Part shown: positions 44,010 through 51,052 of the stretch, in pieces
Numbering within the stretch: position 1 is the first letter of the stretch
Layout: the number at the start of each line of letters is the position of its first letter
Assembly: GCA_033875255.1 (NCBI GenBank)
Contig: JAWZSN010000024.1
Location: 24,004 to 88,003, forward strand
Reading direction: 5' to 3'
Source of the DNA: Marinimicrococcus sp033875255
Lineage (GTDB): Bacteria; Pseudomonadota; Alphaproteobacteria; Geminicoccales; Geminicoccaceae
Length of the DNA stretch: 64,000 nucleotides
Program-made: the position numbers and the translations under genes
Notes under the pieces: model-generated
Told to the model about the DNA's origin: nothing
The model's input: only the letters and a program-made list of their open reading frames with translations
Database searches by the model: none

Positions 44010-44495
44010 TCACCTGCTTGCCGGCCCGGCCGCATGACCGCCCTCGTAGAGGGAGACCGTGCTGATCGCCATCTTGGCGCTGCCGTCGGTCACCTGCCGG
44101 CTATAGACGACGTAGACCAGGGTGTTGTTCTTCCGGTCGAAGATACGGCGCACCGCGAGATGCTTGAAGACCAGGCTCTTGCGCTGGTCGAACACCTCCT
44201 CGCCCTTGGGGCTTTCCTCGATGTCACCCAGGACGATGGGTCCCGTCTGCCGGCAGGCGATCGATGCGTTGGACGGGTCCTCGAACCAGTTGCCCTTGCT
44301 CAGCCGGTCGAGCAGGCCGCGCTCGAAGTGGCTCACATGGCAGGTGACCCCCTCGACCTCGGGGTCGGCGATCGCCTCGACCACGATGTCGTTGCCCATC
44401 CAGTCGTTGGAGAAGCTGCCGACCTGTTCCGCCGGGGCCGGGCCCGGCAGGGTGGCGGCCATCAGCAAGGCGAGGGCGGCGAGGGGCAGTCTCAT
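44010..44495 (-). CDS. creA: CreA family protein
   Basis: 161 residues with a signal peptide ending around PAPA. The mature domain (EQVGSFSNDWMGNDIVVEAIADPEVEGVTCHVSHFERG, SNASIACRQTGPI, KSLVFKHLAVRRIFD, NTLVYVVYSR) is the full CreA family pattern with its two conserved cysteines. CreA is a periplasmic protein of unknown function. It lies upstream of and in the same direction as the Rap1a-domain gene, and is divergent from argE. Confidence 0.88.
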   Translation of the reverse strand: MRLPLAALALLMAATLPGPAPAEQVGSFSNDWMGNDIVVEAIADPEVEGVTCHVSHFERGLLDRLSKGNWFEDPSNASIACRQTGPIVLGDIEESPKGEEVFDQRKSLVFKHLAVRRIFDRKNNTLVYVVYSRQVTDGSAKMAISTVSLYEGGHAAGPASR

Positions 44496-44607
44496 CGGTG
44501 CGTTCTCCGCTGCAAGGCTGGCCCGCACGGCCGCCGCGGTGACAAGGAGCCGGAGCTCGCCTATAGCTTTTCCGGCTCGCTCACTGGCTGAGACATTGGC
44601 ATTCCCC

Positions 44608-45765
44608 GTGCAGACAGCAACGCTTGACGTTCTCGACAGGCTTTTGGCGTTCGATACCACGAGCCGCAACTCCAACCTCGCCCTCATCGAGTACGCGAAG
44701 GATTTCCTCGCCCGGCATGATGTCGAGAGCGAGCTGATCCTCGACGGCACCGGCGAGAAAGCCAATCTCCTCGCGGTGATCGGCCCTGCCGACAGGCCCG
44801 GTATCGTGCTCTCCGGCCATACCGACGTGGTGCCGGTCGACGGCCAGTCCTGGTCGAGCGATCCGTTCAAGGCGCGGGTCGAGGGTGGCCGGGTCTACGG
44901 GCGCGGTGCCGCCGACATGAAGGGCTACGTCGCCGCCGCCCTGGCGCTGGTGCCCCGGCTGGCCCGCGAGCGGCTCGAGCGGCCGGTGATCCTGGCCCTC
45001 TCCTACGACGAGGAGGTCGGCTGCAAGGGGGTGGGCAGCCTGGTCGAGCGGATGCTCGCACGGCTGCCCGTGCCGCTCGGCTGCGTGGTCGGCGAGCCCA
45101 CGATGATGCGCGTGGTGGACGGTCACAAGGGCAAGGTGGCGGCGCGCTGCACGGTGCGCGGCCGCGAGGCCCACTCGGCGCTGCCGCAGCTCGGCCTCAA
45201 CGCGGTGGTGATCGCCTCGCGGCTGGTGGGCGAGGTCGCCCGCATGGGCGAGCGGCTCGCCGCCGAGGGGCCGTTCGCGCAAGGTTTCGAGCCGCCGCAC
45301 ACCACGGCCAGCGTCGGCCGCATCGAGGGGGGCTCCATGGTCAATATCGTGCCCAACCACTGCAGCTTCGAGTTCGAGTTCCGCGCCCTGCCGGAGGAGG
45401 ACCCGGGGGCCCATGCGGCCGAGGTCGAGCGCTTCGCCGCCGGGCTCCTGCCTTCCCTGCGCGAGCGCGCTCCGGAGGCGGCGATCACCTTCGAGCAGGT
45501 GCTCTCCTACCCTGGCTTTCGCGGCGATCCCGCATCGCCCTTCCAGAAAGCCTGCATGGAGCTCACCGGCACCGACCGCGCCGGCAAGGTCTCCTATGGC
45601 ACCGAGGCCGGCCATTTCGCCAAAGCAGGCGTGCCCTGCGTGGTCTGCGGGCCGGGCGACATCGCCGTGGCCCACAAGCCCGACGAGTCGATCGCTCTCG
45701 ATCAGCTCGCCGCCTGCGACCGGTTCTTCGATGCGCTCGTCGAGCGGCTGGCGGTGCGGTCATGA
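44608..45765 (+). CDS. argE: Acetylornithine deacetylase
   Basis: 385 residues, M20 metallopeptidase family. Metal and catalytic motifs: SGHTDVVPVD, GRGAADMKGYVA, YDEEVGCKGV (catalytic and ligand Glu), and a dimerisation domain in the middle starting GHKGKVAARC. The ArgE branch is suggested by EPTMMRVVDGHKG and GTEAGHFAKAGVPCVVCGPG. It removes the acetyl group from N-acetylornithine in arginine synthesis. GTG 44608 is taken; TTG 44596 is a possible alternative. It overlaps the next gene by 4 bases (ATGA). Confidence 0.88.
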   Translation: MQTATLDVLDRLLAFDTTSRNSNLALIEYAKDFLARHDVESELILDGTGEKANLLAVIGPADRPGIVLSGHTDVVPVDGQSWSSDPFKARVEGGRVYGRGAADMKGYVAAALALVPRLARERLERPVILALSYDEEVGCKGVGSLVERMLARLPVPLGCVVGEPTMMRVVDGHKGKVAARCTVRGREAHSALPQLGLNAVVIASRLVGEVARMGERLAAEGPFAQGFEPPHTTASVGRIEGGSMVNIVPNHCSFEFEFRALPEEDPGAHAAEVERFAAGLLPSLRERAPEAAITFEQVLSYPGFRGDPASPFQKACMELTGTDRAGKVSYGTEAGHFAKAGVPCVVCGPGDIAVAHKPDESIALDQLAACDRFFDALVERLAVRS

Positions 45766-46718
45766 GCGACTGGCCGATCGAGCTCCAGGCGCCCGACCTT
45801 GAGGGCCTGCGCCAGGGCAATACCGGCATCGAGCATGTCTGGAGCTGGACAGCCGAAGAGGCCGGACCGCATCTGGTGCTCAACGCCCTGATGCACGGCA
45901 ACGAGCTCTCCGGTGCCATTGCCCTGGTGCGGCTGATGGAGGCCGGCATCCGCCCTCAGCGCGGCCGGATCACCATGGCCTTCGCCAATGTCGAGGCGTT
46001 CCGGCGCTTCGATCCGGCCGAGCCGTTCGCCTCGCGCTTCGTCGAGGAGGACATGAACCGGGTGTGGAGCGAGGCGCAGCTGCGCGGCGCCGGCGGCAGC
46101 CTCGAGCTGCGCCGGGCGCGCGAGCTGCTGCCGGTGTTCACCCGGGCCGACCTGCTTCTCGACCTGCACTCCATGCAGACCCCCTCGCCGGCGCTCACCC
46201 TTTCGGGCCGCCGCGTCAAGGGGATGCGGCTCGCCGCGGCGATCGGCTGCCCGGCTCTCGTGGTAGCCGATGACGGTCACGCCAACGGCACGCGGCTGAT
46301 CGACCACGGCCCCTTCGCCGATACGGACTCGGCGCAGGCGGCGGTGCTGGTCGAGACCGGGCAGCATTGGGCCGCCGGCGCGGCCGAGGTGGCGCTGGAG
46401 ACCGCGCTGCGCTTCCTGCTCGCTGGCGGCGTCGTGGGCGCGGCCGAGGCCCGGGCGCTGATGCCGCACCACGAGGCGGCGGCACAGCAGTTCGTCGAGG
46501 TGACCCACGCAGTGACGGCGCGCAGCACGCGCTTTGCGTTCGTCCGGCGGTTCACCGGCATGGAGGTCATTCCCGAGGCCGGGACGCTGCTCGCCACGGA
46601 CGATGGCAGCGAGCTGCGCACGCCCTATGAGAACTGCGTGCTGGTCATGCCGACCCTCTCGGCCAAGCCCGGGCTGACGGCCGTGCGTCTGGGCCGCTTC
46701 GTGCCGCCGCCGGGCTGA
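45762..46718 (+). CDS. Succinylglutamate desuccinylase/aspartoacylase family protein
   Basis: 318 residues. The zinc site is MHGNE (His45, Glu48) with the second His in LLLDLHSMQT, as in the M14-like AstE/AspA family. The N-terminal catalytic domain is followed by a beta-rich C-terminal domain (FTGMEVIPEAGTLLATDDG). Such enzymes remove acyl groups from amino acids. It is translationally coupled to argE, so it may act on another N-acyl amino acid in arginine or related metabolism; substrate unknown. It is convergent with minE. Confidence 0.85.
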   Translation: MSDWPIELQAPDLEGLRQGNTGIEHVWSWTAEEAGPHLVLNALMHGNELSGAIALVRLMEAGIRPQRGRITMAFANVEAFRRFDPAEPFASRFVEEDMNRVWSEAQLRGAGGSLELRRARELLPVFTRADLLLDLHSMQTPSPALTLSGRRVKGMRLAAAIGCPALVVADDGHANGTRLIDHGPFADTDSAQAAVLVETGQHWAAGAAEVALETALRFLLAGGVVGAAEARALMPHHEAAAQQFVEVTHAVTARSTRFAFVRRFTGMEVIPEAGTLLATDDGSELRTPYENCVLVMPTLSAKPGLTAVRLGRFVPPPG

Positions 46719-46727
46719 CGGAGCGTC

Positions 46728-47003
46728 TCAGACGGCGCGGCTGGCCGCGGCGCTGGGCAGCTCGATGTTCACCTCGAGCATCGAGAAGCCCTCGTTGCGG
46801 TCGAACTCGACCGAGACCTTCTGCTCGTCGATCTCCACATACTTGCGGATGACGTCGATCAGCTCCCGCTGCAACAGCGGCAGGAAGTCGGGCCCGCCCG
46901 GGGACTTGCGTTCGAGGGCGAGGAGAACCTGGAGACGCTGCTTGGCGGCATCGGCGCTCGGCGCTGCCTTGCGCGCGCCCCAGAACATGTCGAGAAGTCT
47001 CAC
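46728..47003 (-). CDS. minE: Cell division topological specificity factor MinE
   Basis: 91 residues. The N terminus MRLLDMF is the membrane-targeting helix; AKQRLQVLLALERK is the MinD-binding anti-MinCD region, and the C-terminal dimerisation domain has LLQRELIDVIRKYVEID and VSVEFDR. MinE stimulates MinD ATPase and drives pole-to-pole oscillation so that MinC blocks division away from mid-cell. It overlaps minD by 4 bases. Confidence 0.95.
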   Translation of the reverse strand: MRLLDMFWGARKAAPSADAAKQRLQVLLALERKSPGGPDFLPLLQRELIDVIRKYVEIDEQKVSVEFDRNEGFSMLEVNIELPSAAASRAV

Positions 47004-47815
47004 GCGCTCCTCCGCAGCAGCCAGTTCATGAAGCTCTTCTTCTGCGGCGAGATGAAGCGCATCTCGAGCTCGTCGCCGAGCAGGCGGCGGACGGCGTCGA
47101 TATAGGCCTGGCCGGCCTCGGCGCGCTCGTCGAGCACCACCGGCATGCCCACATTGGAGGCCTGCAGGACGGCGTCGTCCTGAGGGATCACGCCCAAGAG
47201 CGGGATCGCCAGGATGTCGAGCACGTCGTCGACCTTGAGCATCTCGCCGCGCGCCACGCGCTCGCTGTCGTAGCGGGTGAGCAGGAGATGCTGCTTGACC
47301 GGCTCCTCGCCGCGCTCGGCGCGCCGCGACTTGCTGTTGAGGATGCCCAGGATGCGGTCGCTGTCGCGAACGCTGGAGACCTCGGGATTGGTCACCACGA
47401 TCGCCTGGTCGGCATAGTAGAGCGCCATGAAGGCGCCCCGCTCGATGCCTGCCGGGCTGTCGCAGATGATGTAGTCGAACTCGTCGCGGAGTTGGTCGAG
47501 GATCACGCCCACGCCCTCCTGGCTCAGGGCGTCCTTGTCGCGGGTCTGCGAGGTGGGGAGGATGTAGAGATTCTCGACCCGCTTGTCCTTGATGAGTGCC
47601 TGGTTGAGGCGGATGCCGTCATTGATGACGTTGATGAAGTCGAACACCACACGCCGCTCGCACCCCATGATGAGGTCGAGATTGCGCAGTCCCACGTCGA
47701 AGTCGATGACGACGGTCTTCTTGCCCTTCAGCGCCAAGGCAGTGGCGAGGGCGGCAGAGGAGGTGGTCTTGCCGACCCCGCCTTTGCCGGAGGTGACGAC
47801 GATGACCTTTGACAA
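47000..47815 (-). CDS. minD: Septum site-determining protein MinD
   Basis: 271 residues, the normal MinD length. Deviant Walker A GKGGVGKT at 10-17, VIDFDVGLRNLD, and IICDSPAGIERGA. The C terminus has a basic amphipathic membrane-targeting tail (KSFMNWLLRR). TTG 47815 is the start: MSKVIVVTSG matches the family N terminus and GAGGAG lies 8 bases upstream; an upstream in-frame start would add 12 residues absent from other MinDs. Overlaps minE and lies 43 bases after minC. Confidence 0.95.
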   Translation of the reverse strand: MSKVIVVTSGKGGVGKTTSSAALATALALKGKKTVVIDFDVGLRNLDLIMGCERRVVFDFINVINDGIRLNQALIKDKRVENLYILPTSQTRDKDALSQEGVGVILDQLRDEFDYIICDSPAGIERGAFMALYYADQAIVVTNPEVSSVRDSDRILGILNSKSRRAERGEEPVKQHLLLTRYDSERVARGEMLKVDDVLDILAIPLLGVIPQDDAVLQASNVGMPVVLDERAEAGQAYIDAVRRLLGDELEMRFISPQKKSFMNWLLRRSA

Positions 47816-47858
47816 CGGTATTCTCCTCTGCTGAACCGGATCCAACGTCACCGTTCTC

Positions 47859-48623
47859 TCAACCCAGGGGCTCGATGAGCAACCGCTCGCCGTCGCAGCG
47901 GATCCGCACCCGGCGGTTGAGGAAGGACGGGTCTATATCCTCGTTGACGAGGTAGATTCCGGCGATGCTCAAAAGCTCGGCGTTGAGCTGGTCGCAGAAG
48001 ATCAGCGCGTCCTCCGCGCCGTTCATGCCGGCGAACACGCGGCCGCGCAGCGCGCCGTAGATGTGCACATGGCCGGCGGCCGCCACTTCCGCACCGTGTC
48101 CGACCGGCGCCAGCACCACGAGATCGCCTTCCGGGGCGAGGAGCTGCTGGCCGCCGCGCACCGGCTCGGTGATGACTGTGGAGGGCCCGCGCCGGACCTC
48201 AGGTGCCGGTGCCGGTCGGCCCGGTGCCGATCGCGGTGACGTCTGCTGCTGACGGCCAGCCGTCTGGGCGCTCGCCGGAGCGCCGCCGCTGAAGATGGCG
48301 AGGCCGCAGGCCTGGGCCGCCGCGTTCCAGGCGGGCGAGCCGTTCTGCAGGCCGACCGGTACCAGCCGCTGGCCGCGCAACATCTCGAGGAACGCCTCGA
48401 GATCGATTGGCGACCGGTCGGCCACCGGCGCCACGTCGAGCACGATCGGCGCATCGCGGAAAAAATCCGGCGCATGCGCGATCTTCTCGAAGAGAAGCTT
48501 GAAGAACTCCGGGTCTTCGGGGGCGATGAGGCGGATCGCCAGCATCGTCTGGAGGGAGCCACGAACCTGGAAAGGGTAGGCTCGAACCTCCGAAGGCGGT
48601 CTCGGTGTCGCCGCGGCTGCCAC
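47859..48623 (-). CDS. minC: Septum formation inhibitor MinC
   Basis: About 254 residues. The N-terminal FtsZ-inhibiting domain (YPFQVRGSLQTMLAIRLIAPEDPEFFKLL) is joined by a Pro/Ala/Gln linker to the C-terminal beta-helix domain (GDLVVLAPVGHGAEVAAAGHVHIYGALRGRVFAG) that binds MinD. GTG 48623 is the most plausible start; a TTG at 48698 would add 25 residues but has no ribosome-binding site. It is the first gene of minCDE on the minus strand and divergent from the repeat-protein gene. Confidence 0.92.
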   Translation of the reverse strand: MAAAATPRPPSEVRAYPFQVRGSLQTMLAIRLIAPEDPEFFKLLFEKIAHAPDFFRDAPIVLDVAPVADRSPIDLEAFLEMLRGQRLVPVGLQNGSPAWNAAAQACGLAIFSGGAPASAQTAGRQQQTSPRSAPGRPAPAPEVRRGPSTVITEPVRGGQQLLAPEGDLVVLAPVGHGAEVAAAGHVHIYGALRGRVFAGMNGAEDALIFCDQLNAELLSIAGIYLVNEDIDPSFLNRRVRIRCDGERLLIEPLG

Positions 48624-49133
48624 GTTGCGTTTCTCGAAAAACGTTACGACCGAATCTTCTGGTCTTCTTGCCGCGCAGGGCGCGGCTTCGTGGGGCAAGA
48701 CCGGGCGTGGCCCGGCGCTGTCATTACTACCCGATTTTCAGTTCCTGACAAGGGACGCTCCCTGCTCCGCGACGTCGTTCCGCAGGTCTCGCGAGGAGGG
48801 CGGAGCGCGCGGTGGGGGCGGCGTGGCCCGTTCACCAACAGCCGTCGTGCGACCTGCCCGTGGCACTGCCGGAGCGGGCAGCACGCGGCGGTAAATCAGC
48901 GGTTGCGGCTATCGGCTAAATAAAACGCTCTATGATAGGAAGTTGTGCCAAGGACAAGGCGTGGAGAGGTTCGGTCCGGGCAGCTCGCGCTGTCAAGTGC
49001 GATGTTGATCTTGCAAGAGAAAAAATTCGCGAGGATTTTCTCCTCGAAGATGGAAGAACTTGGCCCGTTCATGGTACCCTTTTGCGGCATGGGCCCATGC
49101 TCTCGAATTCCGTTGGGAAGGGGAGCAGTTAGG
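48624..49133. other. Long divergent intergenic region between minC and the repeat-protein gene
   Basis: About 510 bases with no supported gene. The last 200 bases are AT-richer and include AAGAGAAAAAATTCGCG. A hairpin CGAGGA-TTTTC-TCCTCG lies at 49030-49046, about 90 bases before the repeat-protein ATG. TATGAT near 48932 resembles a -10 box but lacks a good -35. The region must hold the promoters of minCDE and of the repeat/protease pair. Confidence 0.4.
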
Positions 49134-50987
49134 ATGCAGACGATGTATGGCCCTGGCGGGTACGGCTACGGTTACGCCTATCCCCAGGCTGGTGGCGTCG
49201 CATCGACTGGTGTGGCACCGCAGGGAATCCTGGGCGGCTTGCTCGGAGGCACTGCCGGCGGACTTATCGGCAATGTCTTTGGTCAGCGCGACCTGGGCAG
49301 CACGATCGGCGGCATCGCGGGCGGGCTTCTGCCGTTCCAGGCGGGCCCCCAGATGATGCAGCCGCAACTAGCTCCGCAAGGTCTCTTCGGCAATATTCTC
49401 GGCACGCTGGCGCCGGTCGTCGGCGGTGTCGTCGGCGGCGATGCCGGGCGCGCGATCAGCGGCATCGGCCAGACCGTGGGCGGCCTTCTGCCGTTCCAGG
49501 CGGGGCCGCAACTCGCCCCGCAGGGGGCGGTGGGGCAGGCGATCTCCCACTGGGCGCCCATCGTGGGCGACACGCTCGGCAGCTGGGGGCCGCGGGTCGG
49601 TGACGCGCTGGGCCAGTGGGCCTCGCCCGTCGGCCAGCTCGTCGGCCAGGTGGGCGGCCTCCTGCCGTTCCAGGCTGGCCCGCAGATGATGCAGCCGCAG
49701 CTCGCCCCGCAGGGGGTGATCAGCGACCTCCTGAGGCACCTGCAGCCGACCTTGTTGACGGGCCTCCCCGGCCCCACGCTTCCTCCGGGCCTGCTGCCGT
49801 TCCAGGCGGGGCCGCAGATGATGCAGCCGCAACTGGTGCCGCAGGGGCTGTTCGGCAACATCCTGGGCAGCCTGGCGCCGGTGATCGGCGGCGCGGTCGG
49901 CGGCGACGCCGGGCGCGCGATCAGCGGCATCGGCCAGACGGTGGGCGGCCTGCTGCCGTTCCAGGCGGGGCCGCAGATGATGCAGCCGCAGCTCGTCCCG
50001 CAGGGCCTGTTCGGCAACATCCTGGGCGGTCTTGCCCCGGTGGTGGGCGGTGCTGTCGGCGGTGACGTAGGCCGTGCGATCAGCGGCATCGGCCAGACGG
50101 TGGGCGGCCTCCTGCCGTTCCAGGCGGGGCCGCAGATGATGCAGCCGCAGCTCGTTCCGCAGGGCCTGTTCGGCAACATCCTGGGCGGTCTTGCCCCGGT
50201 GGTGGGCGGTGCTGTCGGCGGTGACGTAGGCCGTGCGATCAGCGGCATCGGCCAGACGGTGGGCGGCCTGCTGCCGTTCCAGGCGGGGCCGCAGATGATG
50301 CAGCCGCAGCTCGTCCCGCAGGGGCTGTTCGGCAACATCCTGGGCGGCCTCGCGCCGGTGCTGGGCGGTGTCGTCGGTGGTGACGCCGGGCGCGCGATCA
50401 GCGGCATCGGCCAGACGGTCGGCGGTCTCCTGCCGTTCCAGGCGGGGCCGCAGATGATGCAGCCGCAACTGGTGCCGCAGGGGCTGTTCGGCAACATCCT
50501 GGGCGGCCTCGCGCCGGTGCTGGGCGGTGTCGTCGGTGGTGACGCCGGGCGTGCGATCAGCGGCATCGGCCAGACGGTGGGCGGCCTCCTGCCGTTCCAG
50601 GCGGGGCCGCAGATGATGCAGCCGCAGCTCGTCCCGCAGGGCCTGTTCGGCAACATCCTGGGCAGCCTCGCGCCGGTGCTGGGCGGTGTCGTCGGCGGCG
50701 ACGCCGGGCGTGCGATCAGCGGTATCGGCCAGACGGTGGGCGGTCTCCTGCCGTTCCAGGCGGGGCCGCAGATGATGCAGCCGCAACTCGTCCCGCAGGG
50801 CTTGTTCGGCAACATCCTGGGCGGCCTCGCGCCGGTGCTGGGCGGTGTCGTCGGTGGTGACGCCGGGCGTGCGATCAGCGGTATCGGCCAGACGGTGGGC
50901 GGCCTCCTGCCGTTCCAGGCGGGGCCGCAGACGGGGTACTTCCCGGCGCCGAACGGCTACTATGGCGTTTCGGGAATGATGCACTGA
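49134..50987 (+). CDS. Tandem-repeat glycine-rich hydrophobic protein, unknown
   Basis: 617 residues. Residues 1-31 are Gly/Tyr-rich (YGPGGYGYGYAYPQ). A first related unit starts at 71, two divergent units follow, then seven consecutive near-identical 53-residue units fill 226-596. Each has a GPQMMQPQLVPQ linker, a hydrophobic Gly-zipper-like stretch beginning GLFGNILG, one Asp and one Arg in GGDxGRAISG, and VGGLLPFQA. Units contain no Lys, Glu, His, Cys, Trp or Tyr. No signal peptide. AGGGGAG supports ATG 49134. It precedes an S8 protease gene by 65 bases. It could be a polyprotein precursor, a self-assembling scaffold or a membrane-active protein; the function is unknown. Confidence 0.8.
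   Translation: MQTMYGPGGYGYGYAYPQAGGVASTGVAPQGILGGLLGGTAGGLIGNVFGQRDLGSTIGGIAGGLLPFQAGPQMMQPQLAPQGLFGNILGTLAPVVGGVVGGDAGRAISGIGQTVGGLLPFQAGPQLAPQGAVGQAISHWAPIVGDTLGSWGPRVGDALGQWASPVGQLVGQVGGLLPFQAGPQMMQPQLAPQGVISDLLRHLQPTLLTGLPGPTLPPGLLPFQAGPQMMQPQLVPQGLFGNILGSLAPVIGGAVGGDAGRAISGIGQTVGGLLPFQAGPQMMQPQLVPQGLFGNILGGLAPVVGGAVGGDVGRAISGIGQTVGGLLPFQAGPQMMQPQLVPQGLFGNILGGLAPVVGGAVGGDVGRAISGIGQTVGGLLPFQAGPQMMQPQLVPQGLFGNILGGLAPVLGGVVGGDAGRAISGIGQTVGGLLPFQAGPQMMQPQLVPQGLFGNILGGLAPVLGGVVGGDAGRAISGIGQTVGGLLPFQAGPQMMQPQLVPQGLFGNILGSLAPVLGGVVGGDAGRAISGIGQTVGGLLPFQAGPQMMQPQLVPQGLFGNILGGLAPVLGGVVGGDAGRAISGIGQTVGGLLPFQAGPQTGYFPAPNGYYGVSGMMH
49809..50921 (+). repeat. Seven in-frame 159-bp tandem repeats
   Basis: Unit starts at 49809, 49968, 50127, 50286, 50445, 50604 and 50763, exactly 159 bp apart, with a partial eighth from 50922. 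Related but diverged units start at 49344, 49503 and 49677. Units at 49968 and 50127 are almost identical in DNA, as are those at 50286 and 50445, indicating recent duplication or gene conversion. Amino-acid changes are limited to conservative V/L/I, A/V and G/S swaps. The 53-residue spacing is kept exactly. Confidence 0.95.
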
Positions 50988-51001
50988 GCTGAGCGGCGAG
51001 T

Positions 51002-51028
51002 CCGGGGCACCCCGCGAGGGCGCCCCGG
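51002..51028 (+). promoter_or_regulatory. Nested GC hairpin between repeat-protein and S8 protease genes
   Basis: CCGGGGC (51002-51008) pairs with GCCCCGG (51022-51028), and an inner CCC-GCGA-GGG stem fits inside. It starts 15 bases after the repeat-protein stop and ends 24 bases before the protease ATG. It could partly terminate transcription or protect the upstream mRNA, giving more of the repeat protein than protease. Confidence 0.55.
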
Positions 51029-51052
51029 GCCGACGCGAGGGAGAGGGTGGCG

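Noticed and set aside
49809..50921. CRISPR-like array
   Set aside because: Units are 159 bp, contiguous without spacers, and in frame within a protein; no cas genes nearby.
49283..50984. Two long reverse-strand open frames across the repeat array
   Set aside because: They mirror the 159-bp repeat in GC-rich DNA, give monotonous Pro/Arg/Cys or His/Arg sequence, and have no start context. The plus frame has a ribosome-binding site and sensible composition.
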